This document shows positions 30,190 through 39,940 of a stretch of 64,000 bases of DNA, one piece after another (within the stretch, counting starts at the first letter, position 1; each line of letters opens with the position of its first letter). This DNA comes from Mycobacterium terramassiliense (GTDB taxonomy: Bacteria > Actinomycetota > Actinomycetes > Mycobacteriales > Mycobacteriaceae), in assembly GCF_900157385.1 (NCBI RefSeq), contig NZ_LT717699.1, positions 230,524-294,523 on the forward strand, read 5' to 3'. The position numbers and the translations under genes were made by a program. The notes below the pieces were generated by a model that was not told where the DNA came from, searched no databases, and was given only the letters and a program-made list of their open reading frames with translations.

Positions 30190-30279
30190 GTTCGAATGAT
30201 ATCGGCGGGCGGCGACACCGGCACCCGAGATTGCGGTGCCTGTGGATCAACACCGAACTGTGGATAAAACCCCGCGGTC

Positions 30280-31474
<1,195 letters not shown>

Positions 31475-31478
<4 letters not shown>

Positions 31479-31930
31479 GCAAGACGCTGCTGATCGTGCA
31501 CCACACTCCGTCGCCGCACACCCAGGAGATGTTCGAGGCGGTGCTGTCCGGCGCCACCGATCCCGAGATCGAGGGCGTCGAGGTCGTGCGACGGCCCGCG
31601 CTGACCCTTTCACCGGCGGACATGCTCGACGCCGACGGCTACGTGCTCGGGACCCCGGCCAACCTGGGGTACATGAGCGGCGCCCTCAAGCACGCCTTCG
31701 ATGTCTGCTACTACCCGTGCCTCGACGCGACGCGCGGCCGTCCGTTCGGCGTCTACCTGCACGGCAACGAGGGCACCGAGGGCGCCGAGCGCGGCATCGA
31801 GGCCATCACGACCGGCCTGGGTTGGACGAAAGCGGCACCGACCGTGGTGGTTTCGGGCAAACCCAGCAAGGCCGACCTGGAATCCTGCTGGGAACTGGGC
31901 GCGACGGTGGCCGCCCAGCTGATGGGATGA
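31475..31930 (+). CDS. Flavodoxin-like NAD(P)H-dependent reductase (Rv2771c-like)
   Basis: A 151-aa flavodoxin-fold protein. The FMN phosphate loop is replaced by HHTPSPHTQEMFEAV, and GTPANLGYMSGALKHAFD is the typical flavin-ring loop. Such proteins are small NAD(P)H:quinone or FMN reductases, but no substrate can be named. It is the last gene of the dapB operon (overlap ATGA). Confidence 0.78.
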
Positions 31931-31931
31931 A

Positions 31932-32765
31932 CTACTGATAGCTCGGCTGGAACGCGTCGGCGGGTTGGGCGATCGCCAGCGCCGTGCTGGACCCGATCGG
32001 GCCGTGCCGGTCGAACAGGGTCGCGGTGCCGGTGGCCACACCCGCCGTGCCGTAATGGCTTTGGGCCGCCAGGCCCAGGAAATCGCCGTCGGGCAGGCGG
32101 CTCGCGGTGACGGTGTAGTCGGCGTTGATGTACCGCAAACCGCCAGTGCCCCAATGGGTGAGCGAGCTCGTGATGTCGCCGACGAATCCCAGCCGGGTGA
32201 ACGGCGTGAGCGGGTAGCCCTGCACCATCGGGCGGAACAGCCGCGTCCACGCGAACTTCTGGGAATGGGCCTGTTCCCACTCACCGGCCGCGATGCCGGG
32301 GCTGCCGCCGAGGCTGGCCCCGTAGCCCCAGATGAGGAACGGCATGTCCGCTGCGAAGCCGTCGGAGCCGTCCGGGAGCGGCGGCATCTCGACCGGGCCT
32401 GACCACACCTGCTGCTCGGGATGCTCGCCCCGCCGCAGGAACAGCGCGCTGGCCCGCGCGACCGTCCGCCCGTTCTGCACCAGGGTGCCGTCGACGAGCT
32501 TGATGCGCCGGCCCTCGCGCAGCACCGAGGTCCGAATCTGGACCGGCTCGAGCAGGACGGGGCGCAGCAGATCGACCGTCAGGCGGGCGGGCTGGAGGTC
32601 GGGATCGAGCCCCGATCGCTCTATTCCCCACGCCAGCAGGCCGCCGACGTTCTGGCCGCCCAGCGCCGCGCCCCACGGTCCCCGGGTCAGCGGGCCCGGC
32701 AGGTAGGAGTCACCATCGACAGTGAAGAACGCCTCGGGCATGATGGCGGAATCCTCGATCGTCAC
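31932..32765 (-). CDS. Acyl-CoA thioesterase family protein (double hotdog)
   Basis: A 277-aa protein resembling TesB-like/TE-II thioesterases with two hotdog halves: GGQNVGGLLAWGIER in the N-terminal and INADYTVTASRLP in the C-terminal half. The start is GTG at 32765, which leaves 38 bp to the divergent acyl-CoA synthetase gene; a downstream ATG (MPEAFFTVDG) is an alternative. It would hydrolyse acyl-CoA, opposing the ligase next door. This is inferred from fold and context. Confidence 0.75.
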   Translation of the reverse strand: MTIEDSAIMPEAFFTVDGDSYLPGPLTRGPWGAALGGQNVGGLLAWGIERSGLDPDLQPARLTVDLLRPVLLEPVQIRTSVLREGRRIKLVDGTLVQNGRTVARASALFLRRGEHPEQQVWSGPVEMPPLPDGSDGFAADMPFLIWGYGASLGGSPGIAAGEWEQAHSQKFAWTRLFRPMVQGYPLTPFTRLGFVGDITSSLTHWGTGGLRYINADYTVTASRLPDGDFLGLAAQSHYGTAGVATGTATLFDRHGPIGSSTALAIAQPADAFQPSYQ

Positions 32766-32803
32766 CGCTATCACGATAGGGCAGGAGGATAGAGGGACCG
32801 GGC

Positions 32804-34339
32804 ATGCCTCCAGTGATCGAAATTCCGCGCGGCCACAACCCATTCCCCATTACGGGTGTGTCCCGCGACGCCGACGGCGTCCCGCGCTACGAGCGCCTGC
32901 CCGCCACCCTGCTGGACATGCTCGCCGAGCAAGTCGACAACCGCCCGAACAGTGAGGCCGTGGTCGAACTCGGCGCCGGCCGACTGACCTACCGGCAGCT
33001 GTGGGAGGGCGCGGCGCGGGTCGCCGGTGGGCTGCACGCGGACGGGCTGAGCCCGGGGGATCGCGTCGCCGTGCGCTACCCGGCGGGGATCGATTGGGTG
33101 CTGGCCTTCTGGGGCACGGTGATGGCCGGCGGCGTTGCGGTGGCGGTCAATACGCGCTCGGCGCGCCCCGAGGTCGAGTTCGTGCTGTCCGATTCCGGCG
33201 CGCGGATCGACCTGTCCCCGGACGCGCCGCTGCCCGACGGCCGGCCGTACGTGACCCACGGACTCGGGCACACCGACACGGCCGCCCTGTTCTACACCTC
33301 GGGCACCACCGGCCACCCCAAGGGCGTGCCGACCACCCACGAGGCCTTCGTGACCAACACCGAGAACGCGATCCGCTGTCTCGACCAGCCCAGGGATCTC
33401 GGCGAGGGGATGCGAACGCTCATCTCGGTGCCGCTGTTCCACGTGACCGGTTGCAACTCACAGCTTTTGGCGGCGATGCGCCTCGGGGGCGCGTCGGTGA
33501 TCATGCCCGCGCTCAACCTCGACGAGTTGATCGCGACGCTGGGCGCCGAGCGCATCTCGGTCATGGTGACCGTCCCGGCGATCTATGCCCTGATGTTGCG
33601 GCACAAGGGGTTTGCGCAAGCCGACGTGTCCGGGGTCCGCTGGGTGGGCTACGGGGGCGCCCCCATCGCACCGTCCTTGGTCAGATCCGTGAAGCAGGCG
33701 TTCCCGCAAGCAACGGTGTTCAACGGGTACGGCATGACCGAGACCGCCTCGCTGATGACCGTCCTGCCCGACCGCGACGCCCTCGAGCACGCCGACTCCG
33801 TCGGGTACGCGGTCCCCTCGGTGGAGCTGGGGCTGGTCCCGTTCGGCGGTGACGAGCCGGGCGTGGGCGAGTTGGTCGCGCGCGGCGCCAATGTCACGGC
33901 GGGCTACTGGAACCGGCCGGAGGCCACCTCGGCCACGTTTGCGGACGGCTGGTTGCACACCGGCGACGTGGTCCGGGTCGACGACACGGGCCGGGTGCAC
34001 ATCGTCGATCGGCTCAAGGACATCATCAACCGCGGCGGTGAGAACGTCTCGAGCGTCGAGGTCGAAGCCGCGCTGCTCTCGGCGCCCAACGTCGCCGACG
34101 CCTGCGTCCTGGCGGTGCCCGACGACGTGATGGGGGAGAAGGTCGGCGCCGTGCTCTTCGCCGGCGACGGGGAGATCGACGTGCGGGCCGTGCTCGAGCA
34201 CTGCGGCGAGCAGCTGGCCGACTTCAAGGTCCCGCAGTACGTCACGGTGGTGTCCGAAGCGTTGCCGCGCAACGCCGGCGGCAAACTGCTCAAGGGCAAG
34301 CTGCGCGGGCAGGTGGTCTGGGGGGACCCGCTCCGGTGA
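32804..34339 (+). CDS. Acyl-CoA synthetase (FadD-type AMP-forming ligase)
   Basis: A 511-aa ANL-superfamily ligase that activates a carboxylic acid to its CoA ester via an adenylate. Core motifs are FYTSGTTGHPKGVP (about residue 164), GYGMTETASL (about 310), GWLHTGDVVRV (about 382) and the C-terminal Lys in PRNAGGKLLKGK. The stop overlaps the GTG of the fused carboxylase (GTGA), a strong sign that its product feeds that enzyme. The chain length is not evident. Confidence 0.9.
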   Translation: MPPVIEIPRGHNPFPITGVSRDADGVPRYERLPATLLDMLAEQVDNRPNSEAVVELGAGRLTYRQLWEGAARVAGGLHADGLSPGDRVAVRYPAGIDWVLAFWGTVMAGGVAVAVNTRSARPEVEFVLSDSGARIDLSPDAPLPDGRPYVTHGLGHTDTAALFYTSGTTGHPKGVPTTHEAFVTNTENAIRCLDQPRDLGEGMRTLISVPLFHVTGCNSQLLAAMRLGGASVIMPALNLDELIATLGAERISVMVTVPAIYALMLRHKGFAQADVSGVRWVGYGGAPIAPSLVRSVKQAFPQATVFNGYGMTETASLMTVLPDRDALEHADSVGYAVPSVELGLVPFGGDEPGVGELVARGANVTAGYWNRPEATSATFADGWLHTGDVVRVDDTGRVHIVDRLKDIINRGGENVSSVEVEAALLSAPNVADACVLAVPDDVMGEKVGAVLFAGDGEIDVRAVLEHCGEQLADFKVPQYVTVVSEALPRNAGGKLLKGKLRGQVVWGDPLR

Positions 34340-37300
34340 GCGCCACCCTGCTGGTCGCCAACCGGGGCGAGATCGCGCTTCGAATCATCCGCACCGCAAC
34401 GGAACTGGGCTACCGGACGGTCTCGGTGTACGCCGAAGACGACGCCGACAGCCCCCACGTGCACGCGGCCGACGAGGCGATAGGGCTGCCGGGCGCGGGC
34501 CCGGCGGCCTACCTGAATCACGCCGAGCTGCTGGCGGCGGCCAAGGAGTCCGGCGCCGAGCTGATTCATCCGGGCTACGGGTTTGTCAGCGAGAGCCCCG
34601 AGTTCGCCCGCGCCTGCGCGTCGGCCGGCTACACGTTCGTCGGGCCCGGCGCCGACGTGCTCGAGCTGGTCGGCAACAAGCCGTCGGCCCGCGCCGCCGC
34701 GATCGCGGCCGGTGTTCCGGTGCTGCCGGCGACCGAGGGGCCCAGCAGCGTCGAGGACATCAAGGCGTTTCTCGCCGCCCACGGCGGCACCATCATGATC
34801 AAGGCGGTTGCCGGCGGCGGTGGCAGGGGAATGCGGAAGGTGAGCGACGCCGATCAGATCGAGCACGCCTACCGACAGTGCGCCGCGGAGGCGCAACTCG
34901 GCTTCGGTGACCCCGCCCTGTTCGCCGAGGCGGTCCTGTCCGACGCGCGGCACCTCGAGGTTCAGGTCGTGGGCGCCCCGGCCGGGCACCAGACGCACGC
35001 GTTGGCGCTCGGCGATCGGGACTGCAGCATCCAGCGTCGCTACCAGAAGCTGGTCGAAATCGCGCCGGCGCAAGGCATTTCCGACGTGCTGCGCCGCGCG
35101 CTGCACCAAGCGGCGGCGCGGCTGTGCGCCCGGGTCGGCTTACGCGGGGTGGCCACCGTCGAATTCCTGGCGGCCGGCGACGGATTCGTGTTCCTCGAGG
35201 TCAACCCCCGGATCCAGGTGGAGCACACGGTCACCGAGGAAACGACCGGCGTGGACCTGGTGGCCGCCCAGCTGGCGATCGCCGGCGGCGCGTCGTATTA
35301 CCAGCTGGGGCTCCCGGCCGGAATCGCTTCGGACGGAAACGAAGTCATCGGCGAGCCGGCGGCGCGGCGCGGCATTGCGATTCAGGCCCGGGTCAACACG
35401 GAGACCTTCGCCGCCGATGGGTCGGTGGTGCCCGCTGCGGGCACCCTGACGGTGTTCTCGCCCCCGGGCGGCCCCGGCGTACGCGTCGACACCTACGGCC
35501 GGCCGGGCCTGATCACCAGCCCGCGATACGACTCGCTGCTGGCCAAGGTCATCGTCCATGTGCACGGATCGTCGATGCGGACCGCGGCGCGCAAGGCCCG
35601 CACCGCCCTGGGCGAATTCGGCATCGAGGGCGTCCGCACCAACATCGAATTGCTGCGAGAGCTGCTGTCCGACAGCAGAATTCAGTCCGGCTGGGTGACT
35701 ACGGATTTTCTCGAAGAGAAGCTGCCCGAGCTGGCCGCCGCCGCGCTGGCCCACCAGCACGACGCCCGTGCGGCGCCGGTCGAGCTCTATCCCGGCGAGG
35801 AAGCGCTGCGTGCGCAATTGGCCGGCACCGTGGTGGAGGTGGCGGCCGAAGGCGAGGAGATCGGCGCCGGCGGCCAAGTCGTCGTCCTCGAGGCGATGAA
35901 GATGCAACATGTGCTCACCGCGCCGGACACGCTGCGGACCGTGCGAAGCCTGGTGGCACCCGGCCAGGTCGTCGGAACCGGCGATCCCCTGGTCGTGTTC
36001 ACCCGTACGGGCGCCGGGGCCGAGGGCGAATCGTCCTCGGCCGCCTCGGATCTCGACCGACCGCGCGCCGACCTCGACGAGGTCGCACACCGGCATCTGC
36101 TCACCCGTGACGAGGGGCGGCAGGCGGCGGTGGCCAAGCGGCACGCGCGAGGGCGCCGCACGGCCCGGGAGAACATCGCCGACCTGGTCGACCCCGGCAG
36201 TTTCGTCGAGTACGGCGCGCTGGCGATCGCCGCCCAGCGCAGTCGGCGCTCCGAAGAGGACCTGATCGCCAACACCCCGGCCGACGGCCTGGTCGCCGGC
36301 CTGGCCACCATCGGCGCCGACCGCTTCGGGAGGGCCGCGGCCGAGGCCGTGGTGGTGTCCTACGACTACACCGTGCTGGCCGGAACGCAGGGCATGCGCA
36401 ACCATGCCAAGACCGACCGCGTCTTCGAGCTGGCCACCCGAAAAGGCCTGCCGGTGGTGCTGTTTGCCGAGGGCGGTGGCGGGCGGCCCGGCGATACCGA
36501 CGTCGGCGGGGCCGCCGGGCTCGACGTGCCGACCTTTCGGATGCTGGCCGCGCTGAACGGGAAGGTGCCGCTGGTGTCGATCGTCTCCGGCCGCTGCTTC
36601 GCCGGCAACGCGGCCCTTGCCGGGGTGTGCGACGTGATCATCGCGACCCCCGACGCCAACATCGGCATGGGCGGGCCGGCCATGATCGAGGGCGGCGGGC
36701 TGGGGGTGTACCCGCCGGAGGCGATCGGGCCGATCGACGTGCAGCGGCACAACGGCGTCGTCGGCCTGGTCGCCCGCGACGAGGCGCACGCCGTCGCGCT
36801 CGCCAAGCAATACCTCTCGTATTTTCAGGGCGCGCTCGACGACTGGGAGGCGCCCGACCCGCGGCTCGCGCGACACGTGGTGCCGGAGAACCGGTTACGG
36901 GCGTACGACGTGCACCGCGCGATCGCGTCGGTCGTCGACGTCGGTTCCGTATGCGAGCTGCGGCCCGACTACGGCGTCGGGATCGTCACCGCGCTGGTGC
37001 GCGTCGAGGGCGTGGCGTACGGGTTGATCGCCAACAGCACCCACCACCTCGGCGGTGCGATCGACGCCGAGGCGGCCGACAAGGCCGGCGATTTTCTCGC
37101 CCTGTGCGAGTCGTTCCGGTTGCCGGTGATCTCGCTGTGCGACACTCCGGGATTCATGGTGGGGCCCGAGGCGGAAAAGGAGGCCGCGGTGCGCCGCTTC
37201 GGCCGGATGTTCGTCCTCGGCGCGAGGCTGACCGTGCCGCTGGGAATGATCATCCTGCGCAAGGGTTATGGGCTCGGCGCGATGGCGATGGCCGGCGGTT

Positions 37301-37563
37301 CTTTCCGCGCGCCCCGGTTCACGGTCGCGTGGCCGACCGGGGAGATCGGCGGCATGGGCCTGGAAGGCGCCGTGCGGCTCGGGTTCAGCAAGGAACTCGC
37401 GGCCGAGGCGGATCCCGCCGCGCGCCAGCAGCTGTTCGACAAGCTCGTCGCGGCGGCCTACCAGCACGGGAAGGCGCTGCGGTCGGCCACCACGTTCGAA
37501 CTCGACGACGTCATCGACCCGGCAGACTCCCGGGCCTGGATCACCAGGCTCCCGGGAGGCTGA
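34336..37563 (+). CDS. Single-chain biotin-dependent acyl-CoA carboxylase (long-chain acyl-CoA carboxylase type)
   Basis: A 1075-aa enzyme combining all carboxylase parts on one polypeptide. The biotin carboxylase domain comes first (VANRGEIALRIIR at the N-terminus, ATP-grasp loop GGGGRGMRK). The biotin carrier follows, with biotinyl-Lys522 in EAMKMQHV. The two carboxyltransferase halves fill about residues 580-1075 (GGGGRPGDTD, FAGNAALAGVCD, SLCDTPGFMVG). This matches the M. avium subsp. paratuberculosis long-chain acyl-CoA carboxylase. M. tuberculosis uses separate AccA/AccD subunits and lacks it at this locus. GTG overlaps the FadD stop. Confidence 0.9.
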   Translation: MSATLLVANRGEIALRIIRTATELGYRTVSVYAEDDADSPHVHAADEAIGLPGAGPAAYLNHAELLAAAKESGAELIHPGYGFVSESPEFARACASAGYTFVGPGADVLELVGNKPSARAAAIAAGVPVLPATEGPSSVEDIKAFLAAHGGTIMIKAVAGGGGRGMRKVSDADQIEHAYRQCAAEAQLGFGDPALFAEAVLSDARHLEVQVVGAPAGHQTHALALGDRDCSIQRRYQKLVEIAPAQGISDVLRRALHQAAARLCARVGLRGVATVEFLAAGDGFVFLEVNPRIQVEHTVTEETTGVDLVAAQLAIAGGASYYQLGLPAGIASDGNEVIGEPAARRGIAIQARVNTETFAADGSVVPAAGTLTVFSPPGGPGVRVDTYGRPGLITSPRYDSLLAKVIVHVHGSSMRTAARKARTALGEFGIEGVRTNIELLRELLSDSRIQSGWVTTDFLEEKLPELAAAALAHQHDARAAPVELYPGEEALRAQLAGTVVEVAAEGEEIGAGGQVVVLEAMKMQHVLTAPDTLRTVRSLVAPGQVVGTGDPLVVFTRTGAGAEGESSSAASDLDRPRADLDEVAHRHLLTRDEGRQAAVAKRHARGRRTARENIADLVDPGSFVEYGALAIAAQRSRRSEEDLIANTPADGLVAGLATIGADRFGRAAAEAVVVSYDYTVLAGTQGMRNHAKTDRVFELATRKGLPVVLFAEGGGGRPGDTDVGGAAGLDVPTFRMLAALNGKVPLVSIVSGRCFAGNAALAGVCDVIIATPDANIGMGGPAMIEGGGLGVYPPEAIGPIDVQRHNGVVGLVARDEAHAVALAKQYLSYFQGALDDWEAPDPRLARHVVPENRLRAYDVHRAIASVVDVGSVCELRPDYGVGIVTALVRVEGVAYGLIANSTHHLGGAIDAEAADKAGDFLALCESFRLPVISLCDTPGFMVGPEAEKEAAVRRFGRMFVLGARLTVPLGMIILRKGYGLGAMAMAGGSFRAPRFTVAWPTGEIGGMGLEGAVRLGFSKELAAEADPAARQQLFDKLVAAAYQHGKALRSATTFELDDVIDPADSRAWITRLPGG

Positions 37564-37574
37564 GGGTGCGACGG

Positions 37575-37925
37575 TTATGCGTGGCCGGAACCGCAGCCGA
37601 CGCCCGGCAGGCAGCCGGTTCCGCCCGGCACGCCGCCGGGACCGGCGAACTGGCCGCCCGAGCCGCAGCCGACGCCCGGCACGCAGCCCTGTCCGCCCGG
37701 GCCGCCGCCGGGTCCCTGGTTCTGGCCGCCGGAGCCGCAGTTGCCGTTGGCGTCGCAGCCGCCGCCGCCCGGGTCGTCCTTGAAGACGATGTGCGCGGGC
37801 GCGGGTCCGGAAGGCGCCGCGGCAAAAGCAACCGAATCAGTCATCGCGATCGGCGCGACCGCTATCGCCGCGGCGGCAGCCCCGCCCACGACCATTCTTT
37901 TCGTGAGGGTTAATTTCGTGAACAT
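37575..37925 (-). CDS. Secreted Gly-rich repeat protein
   Basis: A 116-aa protein I do not recognise. A signal peptide of about 36 residues (MFTKLTLTKRMVVGGAAAAA, AFA cleavage) precedes a Gly/Cys repeat domain. The pattern Gly-rich, GCxPGVGCGSG recurs every 24 residues and is encoded by 72-bp imperfect tandem repeats. Cys pairs C-x5-C are regularly spaced, suggesting disulfides. It lies convergent to the carboxylase gene (11-bp gap). Confidence 0.72.
   Translation of the reverse strand: MFTKLTLTKRMVVGGAAAAAIAVAPIAMTDSVAFAAAPSGPAPAHIVFKDDPGGGGCDANGNCGSGGQNQGPGGGPGGQGCVPGVGCGSGGQFAGPGGVPGGTGCLPGVGCGSGHA
37591..37752 (-). repeat. 72-bp imperfect tandem repeat inside the secreted Gly-rich gene
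   Basis: CCGCAGCCGACGCCCGGC recurs at 37591 and 37663 and in degenerate form at 37735, an exact 72-bp period. That is a multiple of three, so copy changes keep the reading frame and would alter protein length by 24 residues per unit. Confidence 0.85.
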
Positions 37926-37952
37926 GCGGGTCGGTTACCACGTACGCACATG

Positions 37953-37968
37953 TGTAAACATCCTTACA
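37953..37968. promoter_or_regulatory. Candidate operator upstream of fabG5 (TGTAA-N6-TTACA)
   Basis: A perfect 5-bp inverted repeat with a 6-bp spacer in the 66-bp gap between the secreted protein gene and fabG5. It lies 24 bp before the fabG5 ATG, a position suited to repression. The regulator is unknown. Confidence 0.45.
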
Positions 37969-37991
37969 AGCGAACGGGAAGGCTCACCGCG

Positions 37992-38759
37992 ATGACCTCA
38001 CTGGATTTGACCGGCCGCACCGCAATCATCACCGGCGCGTCGCGCGGGATCGGGCTGGCGATCGCCCAGCAATTGGCCGCGGCGGGCGCTGACGTGGTGT
38101 TGACCGCGCGCAAGCAGGAGGCGGCCGACGCGGCCGCGGCGCAGGTCGGCGAGAAGGCCGTCGGCGTCGGCGCGCACGCCGTCGACGAACAGGCCGCGCG
38201 GCGCTGCGTCGATTTGACGCTGGAGCGCTTCGGCCGCGTCGACATCCTGGTCAACAACGCGGGAACGAACCCGGCGTACGGTCCGCTGATCGAGCAGGAC
38301 CACGCGCGGTTCACCAAGATCTTCGACGTCAACCTGTGGGCCCCGCTGCTCTGGACCTCGCTCGTCGTCAAGTCCTGGATGGGCGAGCACGGCGGGGCGA
38401 TCGTCAACACCGCGTCCATCGGTGGGATGCACCAGTCACCCGCGATGGGGATGTACAACGCCACCAAGGCCGCGCTGATTCACGTCACCAAGCAACTCGC
38501 GCTCGAACTTTCGCCGCGCGTCCGGGTCAACGCCATCGCCCCGGGGGTGGTGCGCACACGGCTGGCCGAGGCGCTGTGGAAGGACCACGAGGATCCGCTG
38601 GCGGCGACGATCGCGCTCGGGCGCATCGGTGAGCCGGCCGACGTAGCCGGCGCGGTCGCCTTTCTCGTCTCCGACGCGGCGAGCTGGATCACCGGCGAGA
38701 CGATGGTGATCGACGGCGGCCTGCTGCTCGGCCCCGCGCAGGGGTACCAGGCCCAATGA
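37992..38759 (+). CDS. fabG5: Short-chain dehydrogenase/reductase FabG5
   Basis: A 255-aa classical SDR (Rv2766c orthologue). It has the cofactor motif TGASRGIGLAIA (about residue 13), NNAGTNPAYG, catalytic Ser in NTASIGG, and YNATKAA (Tyr-x3-Lys, about 157). The ATG at 37992 follows GGAAGG; the earlier in-frame ATG at 37950 has no conserved residues. Its stop overlaps the following acyl-CoA dehydrogenase (ATGA), suggesting a beta-oxidation-type cluster. Confidence 0.87.
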   Translation: MTSLDLTGRTAIITGASRGIGLAIAQQLAAAGADVVLTARKQEAADAAAAQVGEKAVGVGAHAVDEQAARRCVDLTLERFGRVDILVNNAGTNPAYGPLIEQDHARFTKIFDVNLWAPLLWTSLVVKSWMGEHGGAIVNTASIGGMHQSPAMGMYNATKAALIHVTKQLALELSPRVRVNAIAPGVVRTRLAEALWKDHEDPLAATIALGRIGEPADVAGAVAFLVSDAASWITGETMVIDGGLLLGPAQGYQAQ

Positions 38760-39940
38760 GTCCCGAGGCGGACCTCGAGGCGCGGGTCAGAAAGTTGCTC
38801 GGCGAGCACGACCCGGCCAGCACCGAACCACGGGAATTCCTTGGGGCGCAATACGATGCGGGGCTGGCCTGGGTGTACCTGCCGGAGGGATTCGGCGGGT
38901 TGGGGCTGACGCGCAAAGCCCAGGAACTCGTCGACGCCGAGCTCGCAGCCGCGGGCGCGCCGGTGGGCGGCACCGCCAAGAACTACATCGGTATGGGCAT
39001 GGCGGCGCCGACGATCGCGGCGTTCGGGACCGACGAGCAGAAGCGAAAGTTCTTGCGCCCGTTGTTCACCGGCGAGCAGATCTACTGCCAGTTGTTCAGC
39101 GAGCCCGGTGCGGGTTCGGACCTGGCCGGGGTCTCCACCCGGGCGGTCCGCGACGGGGACGACTGGGTTGTCAACGGGCAAAAGGTGTGGACGTCACAGG
39201 CGCAGCACGCGACCATGGCCATCCTGGTGGCACGCACCGACCCGACGGTGCCCAAACACGCCGGCCTGACGTACTTCCTGTGTGACATGACGCAGCCCGG
39301 CGTGGAAGTCCGGCCGCTGCGCCAGATCACGGGCGAGGCGGAATTCAACGAGGTGTTCCTCACCGACGTCCGGGTGCCCGACGCCAATCGGCTCGGCCCG
39401 GAGGGCGGCGGCTGGCGCGTCGCGACCACCACGCTCAACAACGAGCGCGTCGCCATCGGCACCCGCGCCGGAACGCCGCGGGAGGGCGGCCACATCGGCA
39501 AGGTCGCCAAGGCCTGGCGACACGAGCCGGCGCTGCGCCACCCCGCCATGCACGACGAGCTGATGCGGCTGTGGGTCGAGGCGGAGGTCCTGCGGCTGGC
39601 CGGTGAGCGGCTGCGCCAGCAGGCGAGCGTGGGTCAGCCCGGACCGGAGGGCGCGGGCATGAAGGTTGCCTTCGCCCGCCTGGCCCAGGCGATCTCGGGA
39701 TTCGAGATCGAACTGCACGGCGAGGCCGGGCTGCGCTACGACGACTGGACCTTGCGCAGGCCGGAAACGGTCGACCTGGTCGGTCGCGAGCCCGGCTACC
39801 GCTACCTGCGGGCCCGCGGCAACTCCATCGAGGGCGGCACGTCGGAGGTGTTGCGCAACACCATCTCCGAGCGGATCCTCGGCCTGCCGGGCGAGCATCG
39901 CGTGGACAAGGACAGACCGTGGAAGGACCTGGACCGGTGA
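38756..39940 (+). CDS. Acyl-CoA dehydrogenase, catalytic-type subunit
   Basis: A 394-aa acyl-CoA dehydrogenase. It has FSEPGAGSDLAGV (FAD/substrate motif, about residue 118) and the C-terminal NSIEGGTSEVLRNTISERIL with Glu at the catalytic-base position. Length and ending resemble the larger subunit of mycobacterial heterotetrameric FadE pairs. Coupled by ATGA to fabG5 and by GTGA to the next dehydrogenase. Confidence 0.88.
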   Translation: MSPEADLEARVRKLLGEHDPASTEPREFLGAQYDAGLAWVYLPEGFGGLGLTRKAQELVDAELAAAGAPVGGTAKNYIGMGMAAPTIAAFGTDEQKRKFLRPLFTGEQIYCQLFSEPGAGSDLAGVSTRAVRDGDDWVVNGQKVWTSQAQHATMAILVARTDPTVPKHAGLTYFLCDMTQPGVEVRPLRQITGEAEFNEVFLTDVRVPDANRLGPEGGGWRVATTTLNNERVAIGTRAGTPREGGHIGKVAKAWRHEPALRHPAMHDELMRLWVEAEVLRLAGERLRQQASVGQPGPEGAGMKVAFARLAQAISGFEIELHGEAGLRYDDWTLRRPETVDLVGREPGYRYLRARGNSIEGGTSEVLRNTISERILGLPGEHRVDKDRPWKDLDR

